A DNA stretch of 64,000 nucleotides from Thunnus maccoyii (GCF_910596095.1 NC_056543.1:26174542-26238541), one strand, 5' to 3'. Positions 35,708 through 50,120 are shown, numbered from the stretch's first letter. Notes: generated by a model from the letters alone, not told the origin. A program made the numbers and translations.

Positions 35708-36090
35708 AACAAGTCCTCCAAATTAAATGACCATACTCGTCATTTGTACAGAATGACGCATGAAAGTGTTATCAGAATGGCCGGTTGGAGCGCAATATGC
35801 TGCTTTTCAAAATAGGAGTGTATTATGCTGCTTTCCAAAACCATTCTAAATCACTGTTAAAAAATAATGATGTCTTATGGTGTGACAATGCTGTGGGTCA
35901 GGCACAAAAACCACTTGGTTAGGGTTAGGGAAAGATCATGGTTTGGGTTAAAATGCTCACTTTTAACGTGGTTTGTACTTCCTTAAAGTCAGGCAACCTT
36001 TGTCATCATGGCAACAGTAAACACCACGACTATCGTTATGGTTTTTAAAAAATGTCCTGACTTGTGGTCGGAAACAGGAAGCGACAAAGT
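35708..36090. repeat. Dispersed repeat, copy A
   Basis: Starts ACAAGTCCTCCAAATTAAAT and contains AATCACTGTTAAAAAATAAT, GTGTGACAATGCT and GGTTAGGGTTAGGG, then a TGTCCTGACTTGTGGTCGGAA block. Copy B of the same family follows at 36585. Confidence 0.6.
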
Positions 36091-36584
36091 TTATGATTTA
36101 TGAGTTTTTTATAGTGTCATTTTTCTTGGGAGGATGGACTCTAGATAAGAGGGATCCCTCAAGGTACAATAAAGATCTTCTCCTTCACAGACATGTATCC
36201 ACAGCAGGTGCTGCATAGCTTCTATGTGCACATTTTCTTGCCATTAGCCATCAGGCGAATGTTGCCTTCATTTGTATAATGTTGGAATTTTTCAACTTTC
36301 TACCCCTCCCTTTTTTAGCGTCACTGCAGTCCCATGTTGCCCAATGCCCACAGAAAATGAAGGAGGGTTCCACAATGTTCAGTGCGTCTTAACCTTCAGA
36401 TTGGATAAAAGGGTATGCATGTCTTAGAAGTGTGAATTGCTGTGGACATGTAATCATACAGTAATTGAACCCTACCATAATGTTTTTTGACATGTGTATA
36501 GGCTTTGTAATGAGCTTTTCTGACATTCTTTCCTCTTATTAATCACAGACCATATGCAAATTAATGACTATCTTAATTTTTTGA

Positions 36585-36855
36585 CAAGTCCTCCAAATTA
36601 AACAACCAAATACATTGTTTGCACTCCAGAATGACACATAGGAGTATTTTCTAATCTGGAACCGCTATCGGCAGCAATTGACAAGACAACATCATTTGTC
36701 TGTGCTTTCTAAAACTGTTACAAATCACTGTTAAAAATAATTATGTTTTATGATGTGACAACGCTATGGTTAACGTCTGGTTAGGTTTTGGTGAAAAATG
36801 TTTTTTCAAAAACTGTCCCGAGTCGTGTTGGAAATGTGACACTCGCGGCTGGATA
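36585..36855. repeat. Dispersed repeat, copy B
   Basis: Direct-orientation relative of the repeat at 35708: ACAAGTCCTCCAAATTAAAC, AATCACTGTTAAAAATAATT, GTGACAACGCTATGG and CTGTCCCGAGTCGTGTTGGAA. Shorter and diverged from copy A. Confidence 0.6.
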
Positions 36856-37162
36856 TGAGAAATGAATAGCGGTCTCCTGCCTGTGGCAAACTCCAAAGCT
36901 GGGTTATACCAGCTACCCAACCCACCACCTCCATATGAGGAAATTTGTCAATTTATATATACGTCATCTGAACTGCACTACCACTCGGGTTCATAATAAC
37001 TATGGCTGCTAGATGGCATCTGTCACTCAAACATAACTATAGGTTGTTTTTGGGCAACTCACATTACAACCTATTGTGTCTTTTTTCTTGGGAGGACAGT
37101 CTTTAATTTTCACAGTAAAAATATTGGCTCATGGATTTTTCAAATAAATGAAAATACATTTA

Positions 37163-39330
<2,168 letters not shown>

Positions 39331-41660
39331 GGCATTTAATCAGCTGGTGGTATTTGAGATTTTGCATTTTCTTGTTTTCACTGTTGTAATTAAAACACAA
39401 AGAACAGTGTCCCCAAGACTGAAGTAAGCCCCTACTGCATAGAGTTGCTAAGTGTTAATGTTAATAATGTTAATAATACACTGATGACACAGTGGTCTTT
39501 GGTAGCTGTGGCTGTTAAGGATGAGTGAGTACACCATTATCTGTATCTGTTTGATCAACTAAATTATCTATATCTGGGACTTAAACTGGAAGTGGTTGTA
39601 GTTTAACTGGAAATTGGTGTTTTAAGCCTGAAATGGATATGGGTTGATCAGAAGTTGGCTGTGATGATGGCAAGATTGTGTTGTGTGGCGCTACAGCGGT
39701 GAACTTTGTATAGGTTCTGTGTAGGGAAGGAGCTCTGTGTGTGGCTACCTAGCCTATCACGAGTATGGATACTGACACATTTTACTTGGATGATACTCAT
39801 GCTCATAAAAAGTTATCTGTACTGGATACTTGTTTCATCCGAGTATTTGGCTCAGCCCTAGTAGTTGTATTTTATTCCTTTACAATATAAACTGACAAAT
39901 GACCGGCAAGACAAGGCGTAATGAGTCATGTTTAATGTCTAAACTTTTTCAATGTTGCGTAAACAACAACCATTAGCTAGCGTAACTGGCTATCGTTGGC
40001 AACATCATGGGTTGACCACAAATGCTCCTCTGCATTAGCACTGATGTCCAAAGCACCACCTACGTTTCATAAGGTTGACATTCACTTAAACAAGAGTACA
40101 TGAGAGGGTATGCTTTACTACAGTAATGCTTACAGAACTTGGTGCAAGTGCCTCATTCCTGACCACATCACTGTTGTGCCAACAGTGACGGTAAAGCACA
40201 ACCTCAAGTGTGATATTGCAATTATACAGTTACCAACAAAATAAAAGATATAAACAAAATGTATTCATATTGTGGGGCAATTTGCTCTAAAAAATAAAAA
40301 AAACCCTTTTTGCTAGTGATATCTCTGGTTCCATGGAAATACATGGGGTGTGACTAATACCTGGAAACAATCAGTTACGTCTGTAGACTCCTATGTAATG
40401 AAACCTAGTTTACTACTCCAGCAAGTAGGCTGACCCTGTTGAGTCAGCCAGCCAACTTGAGCTAGTGCTTTCTAGAGATTGTGGGATTTCCCAAACTGAA
40501 TAAATACCACACATATAAACACAAAACTGCTTTGCTAGCTCAGTCTTTTTGTAACCAAGATATCTGCTGAAAAATAAACTTTTTCTATTGACAGATTTAG
40601 CCACTACGTCTGCGAACTTCACAGACATTTTTAAGCTAGTAGTGCCGTGTCACTCAAAGGCACAGCTGATGGAGGATGCCAGAGTGGAAGCTGAGATATG
40701 CTCTCAACTGAGGGGAAACTGGTTAAGTCTTGTTGTGTACGGGGGTACCGGGTAACAATAAAGTGGTGAGAAGGGTTCAGGTTTTTCAGTGTGTGTGAAT
40801 GTGTGCATGTGTAACTCGTCCCACAGTCTCAGAGTTCAATCCACTCTGTAAAGGATCTGTTTTGTTTTCCCCATAAAATCAAACCAGTTCAGTTCAATCC
40901 AGTTTCACAAACATAAAAGAAAGACAACTCAAAAGTCCACTCTGGGTTTTACCGCAGATCCCCCCACAAAACAAAACAAACCAACGACACTAGCAAAGCA
41001 ACACTGTGAAGCATTCCTGGTAAAGACACAGAGAAAAGCTTGAAATACTTTAGCTGCCACTTAAGTAATAATGGCAGGAACTGGAATTTATCAGCAACAG
41101 TTGCAAACCACCACCAAAATATTATGGTTATTTTGCTTATTAATGAATGTGCTACGTATATTTTTGTATATTTGTATTGTAACTTAAGCATTACCACACC
41201 TATTATATTTGGTAACCAAGCTACTTTTTTCGTTTGCACAGTATGACAATTTATATTCCTCATGTGTGGAATATGTAATACAAATCTTTACTTGAATTTG
41301 AAAATTCAAAAGCCTTTTGATCTAATTTTTAAATGTTTGATTACACATCAGCCTGTAATGGTTGTGCATAGTTAATATGAATTCCTGTCAAGATCAATAG
41401 TAAGATAGGCCTTAGGTCTGTGGTTTTACAGTAAAATTTAGAGTCAAATATCTCATCAGATATAAAACATTTTAAGATGAATAACTGCTTGCTAGCACAT
41501 GCTTACTGTCTAAAAATGTTAAAATTCGAATTTCATCCTCCATTATATACTGAGTATACTGCATAATCATTAATTGTGACAGCTGGACAAAAGTTAAAAT
41601 AGTGCAGGAAATACTTTATTTAGTGGCATTTGATACATTCAGTGAACATTTAGCCAACAT
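39331..41660. other. Intergenic between the LINE and crystallin gene 10
   Basis: The parts at about 39515-39870 (GTATCTGTTTGATCAACTAA, ACTCATGCTCATAAAAAG) and 40420-40740 look like decayed dispersed elements, but I cannot define ends. No gene is seen. Confidence 0.4.
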
Positions 41661-42451
41661 TTAGTTGCAAGAGTCCATGATGCGCCTCATGCTCATGAAC
41701 CTCATGCCACTCATGCCCATCTCCCTGAAGTTCCTGTACTCTCCGGGCTTCACATACATCATCTTGCCTCTGAAGTGGGGCTGCTCGAACAGCAGCCAAT
41801 GGCCCTCCATCACGTGGCAGGACTGGCACTCATTCATACGGTAGCGGTCCATGATGGAGTCACAGTCGTCCATCAGCTCCTGCATCTGACCACCGAAGTT
41901 CTCTCTCTCGTAGATCCTCATCCTGAAGGATCCTCTGTGCTGTAATATGAAAATCAGTTTATGTTAAGAGTTTACATCAGCCCAGGTCAGAAAGATGTCA
42001 GGTTTGTATTATATTAGAAGACAGTGAACCCTTTACACAATAAATCACAATGATGTTATGCTTACCATGGGGATCATACGGCAAGACCTGATGCAGTCTC
42101 TCATTCCCATCATGCTCATGTAGTCAGCGTACTCGCCCCTCCTCATGAAACACTGGTTTCCCATGAAGTTGGGGCGGTCATAGACCATGAAGCAGCCGCT
42201 CTCCACCCTGCAGGACTGGCACCTGCTCAGGTAGGAGGACATATCAGCACAGTCGCTTGTGCACTCATAAGAGCGACCCTGGAAGTTCCTCTCCTCGTAG
42301 AAGATGATCTGAAAAAAAAGTGAATCTTAATGATTAGGAAAAAGCAACAAGGTGAAAACATTGATCTTATTTTGTAGACAGTAATTCCTGCTTAATACAA
42401 CATGATTTTTAAAAGTACCTTGCCCCTCATGCTCATGCCGATGTTGCTCAT
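41661..42451 (-). CDS. crygm2: Gamma-crystallin M gene 10 (Met-rich, long first exon)
   Basis: Exons 42451-42419, 42308-42066 and 41939-41661. The first exon reads [11 protein letters not shown] with three in-frame ATGs; from the first ATG the protein is 184 residues, from the last 177. N-domain: [40 protein letters not shown] and [17 protein letters not shown]-domain: [19 protein letters not shown] and [20 protein letters not shown], ending [19 protein letters not shown] has an extra cysteine where all relatives have Tyr or Phe (NQYF/NQFF). One tryptophan. The C-terminal type is shared with genes 7 and 13. The - strand AATAAA is at 41615-41620. Confidence 0.9.
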
Positions 42452-42516
42452 GTTGGCTGTAGATGTGTTGTCGCTCTTGCTCCTGAACTGCCTGCCTACC
42501 TGGTTTAACCCTTTCC

Positions 42517-42580
42517 TTTTATACCTCACTGAACGTAAAGAATCAGTGGCCCCCCTCAGAAAACCCCTTACTCAACAACT
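42517..42580 (-). promoter_or_regulatory. Promoter of gamma-crystallin M gene 10 (degenerate)
   Basis: TATAAAA (- strand) is at 42517-42523. At the usual 44-bp distance the Maf-like site is weakened (GTTGTTGAGTAAGG, 42567-42580). The SOX-like ACAATGG seen in genes 9, 11, 12 and 13 is not recognisable here. Expression of this copy could be reduced. Confidence 0.55.
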
Positions 42581-45280
42581 TACTATAGAGGCCTATAGTA
42601 TACAGAGGTTATTTCCACATTTTCAGGGACTGGGTACCTCACAGTCTTTAGAAAGGCCTTTTCTCTCACTACAGAAAGCATTTTCAACAGGGCTTGTAAA
42701 ATGTGAATAGGTTGGCCCATGTGACTCATAAGAACTGTGTATATGATCTGTACGGTGCAGCACTTTTCAGTATTTGGTTGTTTGATTTGAGATTTGGTAT
42801 ATTCAATATGTTACAAACATATATGCTTCAGAACTAGTGAGCATGTGCTATATGTATATCGACACACTAGATTCAGCTTTGTTCAACAAATGATTATTGC
42901 CTATTTAGCATTTACAAGCAGTATATAAACCTTTAATAAAAAGTTATAACACTATAATTTAATTGTAAGCAGAAAAAAATGTTTATTTAGTACAGTATTT
43001 GTCAGCAATTACAACTCCTTTATGAAGACATATTTTATGTTATTACAACTGTGTTTTACTATATTGTCATTCATTATCTGTTTATACACCAGCCACCACT
43101 TATGGGTACCCAAAGGATGAATTATAGCCATTGACAAATAGACAACACTTATAGCCGCTTACAACTACAATATAGTGTTATAAACCATTTATTGTTTATG
43201 TACTACTTATAAATGCTACATAGGGGCTTAAAAGTGAAATGTTATCCATAAAAGGTTGAGGTGAAAAGGGATTTAGGTTCCCCACATAAAATATATTCTT
43301 GTTTGTTAATTCAGAGGCAGGAAAAAATATTTCAGCAATGTGTGTCAGTGTCTCGGAGAAGAAACAAGCTTATAGAGAAGTTCTCTGATTGTGTATTACC
43401 AGGTTGATGAATGCTGATAATGATACAACAGAGATGCACCAAGTACAAAGTTACACATTTTATTTGACTTGATGCCATTACAGATGTAAAACTGCCCATG
43501 CAAAAGACATACATACATTATTGTGCATATTGTTTAAAATACACATAAATAAGCAATTTATTGTTTTGATTTGTTTTGTTGTTATATTTCATTCTGTTTT
43601 GTCAAGTCATTTGGATAAAACTATACGAGCCAGAGAGCAGTCAGCTATAGCCACAGTGCGTGAGGAAGACAAACACCAGGCTATTTTTTATACATGATGC
43701 ACTTTATTAACCTAATATTTTAATTCCACTTCTCCATACTGTAATTATTATTTCTGTTTGTTCTGTACATATGGCATCTATTGGATATCTGCATCCAGGA
43801 AAAGCGATTCCTCCTCTGTTGCTCATCATGAGGTTTCTTCCTTTTTGTCCCCTCTCAGTGTTTTTTTTCTGTTTTCTTTATTGGAGAGATATTCCTCATT
43901 GGAATCCAGGGTGTGAGGACAGGGTGTTGTTCACTGTCCAGACTGTGAAGTCCTTTTTGTGGGCTATATAAATGAAATTTACTTGACTTGACAATGGTGA
44001 AATGACCCCAAAAGCCCAACACAGTCCACCTTAAGAAAACACAAGCAAATTGAAACAACAAAAGCAAATTTATTATAAGCAATTTGACAATGCATGCTGG
44101 CCATGGAATCTGGAAATGCATTCCCAACACAAAATGCTACAAGACACACAAATACATAAAAAACACTGCACACACTGATTTTAATGTGGATGAAATAATA
44201 TATATATTAGTCACCTTGTCCAAAACCAACCAATACCTATTAAAGGTAGTGCTCAAAATTGGGGCAATGTTTCTAACAAAAATTGGAATGTAATTGCATA
44301 AAGATTTTTCTGAGGGCGGATCATAAATGTGCACACCAAATTTCATAGGCCTATTAATTATTAGAACTTTAATTCAAATTTAGAAAAGTGTTGTCCTGTG
44401 GGGTTGCATCAATAAACTCAGTAAATTTATTTGGCCTGATAGCTGTGCTGGAGAAAAGGATAGGAAGCATTCAGATTCATCCTTTGACTGACATAAATAA
44501 TGTTACATGTTTGTGAGATGCAATTTTGAACTGATGATGGCACTAGAATAAAAGTCAAGGGGTCACCAAAATGATTAAACACATCCTTTAGGAACCATGA
44601 ATGTGCCTTTCAGATCTCATGGCAATTTGTCCAGTAGTTGTCCAGGTTCTTGCTGTAATGCCTTAAAAGCATTATTCTGTGTCTTCTATGATGATATATA
44701 CCCGGTTTTATATTAATGACCTTAATCTGATTTAGGTTAAAAGCCAAATGACAAAATGTCTTTAAGTCTAGAGGACTACTTTCTTGCTTACTTTCTAAAT
44801 AAAAATGTTTGCTGTGAAGCACTTCACGACTAAAATACTGACAAAATAAACAGAAGGAATGGCTTAATACCACAAACTGTACCAACAAGTGCCACTTGTT
44901 CACCTTTTACTCAGATTATATTTATAGTTTGCAGAGATTTACTAACCAGCGAATGTGCAACCTCTGTGTCATTCATAGGTATTGTAGTTAAAAAGTATTG
45001 TATATCACAAATAATGTTTGCTGTATATTATTTATATTATATTAATATTTCACATATTTAAAGGAATTCCTTTAATAATCTTTCCTGATATGGAAAAGAT
45101 GTCAATCATGTAGATAGTGTGTGCTAAAAATCACTGGATGCCTGAAGTTCTATGTTACAGGAATGGTTGCCCAAGCATCTACTAAGTTTATATGAAATTA
45201 CTCCACACGTAGACAAGAGATTTTTTCAAAAAAGTTTCATTTATTTTTGGCTTATGAAGACATATTCTACACAACTATTT
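42581..45280. other. Intergenic between crystallin genes 10 and 11
   Basis: Holds a LINE 3' tail (43770-43992) and a probable dispersed repeat near 44524-44660 (GAACCATGAATGTGCCTTTC, ATGGCAATTTGTCCAGTAGT). No gene is seen. Confidence 0.45.
43770..43992 (+). mobile_element. LINE 3'-end fragment
   Basis: ATCCAGGAAAAGCGATTCCT, CATCATGAGGTTTCTTCC and the tail GGGCTATATAAATGAAATTT followed by ACTTGACTTGAC form the 3' UTR of a common fish non-LTR element. No coding sequence. A relative in reverse orientation is at 58105-58350. Confidence 0.55.
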
Positions 45281-46021
45281 TTACATGTCCATGATACGCT
45301 TCATGCTCATGAACTTAGTGCCACTCATGCCCATGTCCCTGAAGTTCCTGTACTCGCCGGGCTTCACGTACATCATCTTGCCTCTGTAGTGGGGCTGCTC
45401 GTACATCAGCCAGTGACCTTCCATCACATGGCAGGACAGGCATTCATTCATGCGGAAACGCTCCTGGATGTTGTCACAGTCCTCCATCAGCTCCTGCATC
45501 TGACCAGCAAAGTTCTCCCTCTCGTAGATCCTCATCCTGTAGGTTCCTCTGTGCTGTAATGAAAACACTGGATGCATTAAATGTGAAGGTTGTTTTTAAA
45601 CTAATTACCATTCAAATCTATTTAAAGAATGCAAGAAAGAATCTTAGAAATGTATCCTACCATGGGGATCATACGGCAAGACCTGATGCAGTCCCTCATT
45701 CCCATCATGCTCATGTAGTCAGCATACTCGCCCCTCCTCATGAAATACTGGTTTCCCATGTAGTTGGGGCGGTCGTAGACCATGAAGCAGCCGCTCTCCA
45801 CCCTGCAGGAGTGGCACCTGCTCAGGTAGGAGGACATATCAGAGCAGTCGCTCATGCACTCATAGGAACGGCCCTGGAAGTTCCTCTCCTCGTAGAAGAT
45901 GATCTGAAAAAAGGAGTCACAAAGGGGGATTAAGCCCAAAAATAATATCCATCAATATGTGTTCAAATTGCTTATCGAAAATAGTTGGTGAGGTGAGTAT
46001 GCTTACCTTGCCCATGGTCAT
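45281..46021 (-). CDS. crygm2: Gamma-crystallin M gene 11 (Met-rich)
   Basis: Exons 46021-46007 (MTMGK), 45903-45661 and 45553-45281 encode 176 residues, of which about 27 are Met and one is Trp. N-domain: [40 protein letters not shown] and [17 protein letters not shown]-domain: [19 protein letters not shown] and [18 protein letters not shown], ending [13 protein letters not shown]. The final Cys found in its relatives (..DMC) is absent because the stop comes one codon earlier. It also has an unusual RFRMNE stretch (IQERFRM). The - strand AATAAA is at 45240-45245. Confidence 0.93.
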
Positions 46022-46093
46022 AGTTGCTGTGTTGCTGTTCCTCAGAGAACTACGTTGCTGCTACACTGATGATGGTCCTGTTTTAACTGTTAC

Positions 46094-46156
46094 TTTTATA
46101 CCTAACCAAACCCAAAGAATCTGTTGCTCCCATTGTGTAAACCCCTGACCCAGCAA
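46094..46156 (-). promoter_or_regulatory. Promoter of gamma-crystallin M gene 11
   Basis: On the - strand: TTGCTGGGTCAGG (46144-46156), CACAATGG (46130-46137) and TATAAAA (46094-46100). The distance from Maf-like motif to TATA is 43-44 bp. Confidence 0.7.
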
Positions 46157-47620
46157 CATGGTATAGAGGCCTATAGACTGCTCAGGGGCATTTGTCACAT
46201 TTCCATGTGACTGGATCCCCTAGAAGACTTTAGAATGGATTTTTCCATAGGGAAGTCAATACAATGAGCATTTTTTTGAAGTTACAATACAGAGTAACAA
46301 ACAATAGTCTCTTTCATACATTACAAAACACACTGTATGGCACACTGTATGATTGGTAAGTGGACAGTTTATAGACATGAGTTTTCTTCTGTGAGACCAC
46401 AATAGTCTGACATGCCTATATATAATGCACATCTGTACAAACAAAACTTGTTTATCCAGCTGTTTGTATGGATTTGTATGTATAGATATATGATAAAAAA
46501 TAACTGGCAAGCATTAATCCAATGTACAACCAGCAGTGAAGTTATTGTAACACTTGATGCACCTCACTAAAATTAAATGTTTGTGTCTTTTATTGTTCTT
46601 GGGTCAAAATCAAGTTAATCGCATAAATTAAAATTCATGCTATGTAGCCACGCATTTTTCAATACCAAATTTATTTTTATTTTTATTTTAGTGGAGATTC
46701 CAAAGTTTTCAAAGTTACCGAAAATGATGAAAAAATTATGTTGGGTAAAAATTGTTTAAGAAAACTGCATTCTGCATCTGTATTGTACAAGTATTGTACA
46801 TGAGGTACAGTAGATTAAAATTTTATGTGCATCAAATTTAGTGTGTAACTGCATAATCATTGAAAAAGGCCATCAATTGGTATTTGAAGTAGCCTGTATA
46901 CTTTTTCTGTGCCACATCTGTGACACTGCTTCACAAAAAGATGAAGCAAATAAGTGATTTAGGACTACGGGAGCCAGAAAGACTCCAGAAAAACTGCATT
47001 TATATCATGCTAACTCAGTATGGGCAGCAACATGTCACTAGGTATTGTTGTTGTACTGGATGGATGTTTAAAAAAATGTGTGTAAGATCAGAATGTTTGT
47101 TCTGTCCAACATATCCTTGTTTATATGCTAACTATAGCAGATTAGGAGAAGCCACATAAAGATGAGATTTTAGCTTTGTTGTAAGTATTTTAAAACAAAA
47201 TATTTTACTGTTACAAGAGGAAAGAGAGGCTTAAAGATCCCCTCCAGACATGTTTTAAGATGTATCTAAAATACTCTACTTTGAATAATAATTTGTGTCT
47301 GACATTTTTCAACAAAAGAAGTTCAATTATCTCGTTAAAATTCTTAAAATTACATTTACTTCTTCTCCCTCATTAAAAATTCCAGTATCTATGAATATGC
47401 AAATTTAGAGCATGGTCTGGGTGAGTACTCTTTTCTGATTGGCCGGCAGGTGTGCGTTAAAACCATATATTGCATACATAGTTCGGCTCAAGTCTAATCA
47501 CTGTTCAAAGTTCATCCACTACCCAACCTGTAACCATAGTAACATTACAGAGCACAGCTGTCAAAGCTTATTCGTTATCAACTGCAGCAAGCACAGCTGA
47601 GTTATCAACTTGATAAACTA
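46157..47620. other. Intergenic 5' of gene 11
   Basis: About 1.5 kb of AT-rich DNA before the transposon composite. No gene or repeat recognised. Confidence 0.5.
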
Positions 47621-48107
47621 ATGACTGAGAAGAAAAACACAACAATGCTTGATTTTAACATTTCTTTCAACCTATTTGCAATCTACAGCAGTTTTGAAGA
47701 ATGGGACACAGCAGAGGAAAAAGAAATGGAGAAGAAAACAAAGAAACCAAGCGAAAAACAGCAGAAGGAACTGACACCTGAAGAGCTTAAAATGATTGAG
47801 GAAGAGAAGGATGAGATTAATACTAAAAAGGGAACAACATGGGCAGTTAATATACTGAGAGACTTTCTCTACCAAAAACAAAAGAACACTGATTTGGAGA
47901 CATACTCTGTGGTTATGCTTAATGACACCTTACTTGAATTTATGCCATGATTTAGTCCACTAAGGCTGGAGGTGAGTACAGTGTGGCATTAGAGCTGGTA
48001 TTAACTGCCATATATCACATTTTAATATAACTAATGCAGTACCTGTTCAAAAAGTGCCGGTTTGGAACGGGCTGATTTCTCAATACCTATGAGAACAGTG
48101 CCCGACC

Positions 48108-48360
48108 CCTAAACGTCTCACATGCAGACTATCAGTAGATGCTACAATTTACCGAAGCTCCCTAAACGCCTCAAATGCAGGCTATTGGTAGACACTACAA
48201 TATACCGATGTTCCCTAAATGTCTCACACTCAAGCTATCAGTAGATGCTATAATTTACCCATGTTCCCGAAACACCTCAAATGCAGGCTATCGGTAGATG
48301 CTACAATTTACTGATGCTCCCTAAATGCCTCACATGCAGAATATCTGGAGACTACAATTT
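48108..48360. repeat. 53-bp minisatellite, about 4.8 copies
   Basis: Units begin at 48108, 48161, 48214, 48267 and 48320. Unit pattern: CCTAAACGYCTCAMATGCAG then CTATCRGTAGATGCTACAAT then TTACCGATGTTC. Copies differ by several substitutions but keep a constant period of 53 bp. It lies inside the DNA that interrupts the Crypton. Confidence 0.85.
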
Positions 48361-48639
48361 TGAGTTGAGCTGAAGTTGATCGGATGAACTGTAGAGCCCG
48401 TTCAAAATGTGCCTGAGACATGCTGCACAAATTCCCGTGCATAAGGAATGGGAATAGGGCTTAACTCTCTAAACTTTTTCAATTCATTCTCTATGTTAGT
48501 TCTTATCACTACAGACATAATTCCATCTCTGACTACAATGTGGGTTGCAATGGCAGAGTGGTGCTGTCCGTATTTCTGCTCATTGACTCCATGGGCAGAA
48601 AAAGAAGCAAATCAATGTTGTTTATGAGGTACTTTTTTT

Positions 48640-48830
48640 TTATATTTCTCGAGAACTGCTCATCCAAACAACTTCACACATTGACATTGCACTTCCTTGA
48701 TTCCCCAGCAATCTACCTGCCAGGTATGAAGTACATTGGATGAATGGTTCTTGAGATATGCGAAGGAAAAACATACATACATACAGACAGACAGAGATTC
48801 CTTGCTTTATATAGAGAGATAAGTGATACA
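48640..48830. repeat. Retroelement-like 3' tail with (ACAT)n(ACAG)n
   Basis: CTCGAGAACTGCTCATCCAA, CAGGTATGAAGTACATTGG and TGGTTCTTGAGATATGCG lead into ACATACATACATACAGACAG and a TTTATATAGAGAGA end. This pattern is typical of an RTE-like LINE or SINE 3' end. It marks the right edge of the DNA inserted in the Crypton. Confidence 0.45.
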
Positions 48831-49473
48831 AAGTTCAAGTCAAGCATTGCTGTCTTTAAAGCCAAGTTGAAACACTACAGGAAAAGCAGCAAAGACACCA
48901 GTGTCCATCATCCTCATATTACCGAGTCTGACCTGGAAATTATTAGAAATTCAGCTATACTGTCCCCAGATACACCTGTGGGCCTGTTGAGAAAGGCATG
49001 GTTCAACATCCAGCTTTGCTTTGCATGGAGGGGCAGAGAGGGAAACCGAGAGCTGATTAAGTCATCTTTTGTTCTGCTGCATGAATTACCTTGGGAACAT
49101 GCTGAAAATGATCTGTGAAGAAGTGAGATATTTAGCCCTACACAAAAGCTGATAAAACATAAACTATATGAATTTTATATACTTTAATCATCCATCCTCC
49201 CACTTCCCTAAATTATTTATGCCTCTCAGGTGAGTCTCTTCGTACCCCTCTCCTGGATCTACACAAACCACAGCCCACAGAGCACTACTATGGGTTGGCT
49301 CTCGGATGCCTGGAAAGTCGCCAGATTATGTCGGTAACAGGCCACCGATGTGAGACCAGATTGAATCACACTGGGTCCCATCCATATCGGAGAGGAAGAC
49401 ATGGGGCCAGATCTTGTCTTGCCATACATCCACAAGCACCATTGCCCATTGTCAATGCCCAGTTCAGCTGACT

Positions 49474-50120
49474 TCTAATAAGTCAGACTTGTTCGGTACC
49501 TCAAGCCCAAGTATGTTATGCCATCGAGAGCTACTGTGACTAAACGCATTGATAAACACTTTGAGGAGAAGAAGGATGAGCTTAAAATCAAGTTGGCCAG
49601 AGCAGACAAGCTAACCACTGACTGCTGGACAGCTCTCACAAATGAAAGCTACATCACAACTACTTGTCACTTTATTAATGCTGACTGGGAGATACAGTCC
49701 AGTGTGCTCCTCACTCAAAGCCTCTCTGTCCATCACACGTCAGACAACCTCGCAGAGAAGCTGACTAGTGCGGTGGAGACATGGGGCCTCAACAGCTGTG
49801 TGTTGGCATGTGTCCAAGATAACACCAAAAACATTGTGGCAGCTAATTCCCCTATGCGCATCCTCTGGGACTCTGTGCCATGTTATGTGCACACACTCCA
49901 ACTCGCCAACAACAACAGTTTCAATGTTTACGTGTGTCGTGTGATTGGTTGCTGCTGGGAGGCTGGTGAAGCACTTAAGCCACAGCCATCCAACCACCCT
50001 GGCACTGAAAGTGAAGCAGGTACAGATGCAGCTGCCACAGCACACCCTTATCCAGTCTACGAAGACATGATGGAACTCTGTCTGTGACATGTTCGAGAAG
50101 TTGGTGGAGCAATTTTAATG
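49474..50120 (+). mobile_element. hAT transposase fragment (ZBED/Ac-like), decayed
   Basis: The frame 49518-50087 and its upstream extension encode YLKPKYVMPSRATVTKRI, LTTDCWTALTNESYITTTCH, LLTQSLSVHHTSDNLAEKL and CVQDNTKNIVAANSP followed by HTLQLA. This is the RNase H-like core of an hAT transposase, with first and second catalytic Asp visible (TDCW, QDN). A frameshift near 49.95 kb moves the rest into another frame (HPTTLALKVKQVQMQLPQHT, then IQSTKT, stop, WNSVCDMFEKLVEQ). The BED finger and the C-terminal dimerisation domain are missing, so it is a dead internal fragment adjoining the Crypton. Confidence 0.8.

Larger units (their letters stand above)
34618..37162. other. Repeat-rich intergenic stretch 5' of gene 9
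   Basis: Contains the AAAGGGGACAT-type element (35060-35495) and two copies of another repeat (35708-36090, 36585-36855). No gene is seen. Confidence 0.5.
47621..49460 (+). mobile_element. Decayed Crypton (tyrosine-recombinase DNA transposon), interrupted
   Basis: Two parts of one fish Crypton-type protein are recognisable. The N-terminal part at 47621-47950 has FEEWDTAEEKEMEKK, EINTKKGTTWAVNILRDFL and YSVVMLNDTLLEFM. The recombinase core at 48820-49110 has FKAKLKHYRK, ITESDLEIIRNSAILSP and LLRKAWFNIQLCFAWRGREG followed by NRE. A C-terminal part in shifted frames at 49255-49370 has YTNHSPQSTTMGWLSDA and IMSVTGHRCETRLNH. Family knowledge: the core is DUF3504-like and related to host genes such as KCTD1 and ZMYM. 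The catalytic HxxR reads HSPQ here, the terminal Tyr region is changed, and frames shift, so it is not functional. About 0.85 kb of unrelated DNA (47.96-48.83 kb) separates the two parts, consistent with a later insertion. Confidence 0.75.

Noticed and set aside
47672-47881. Phe/Leu-rich - strand frame
   Set aside because: Antisense of the Lys/Glu-rich Crypton N-terminal part.
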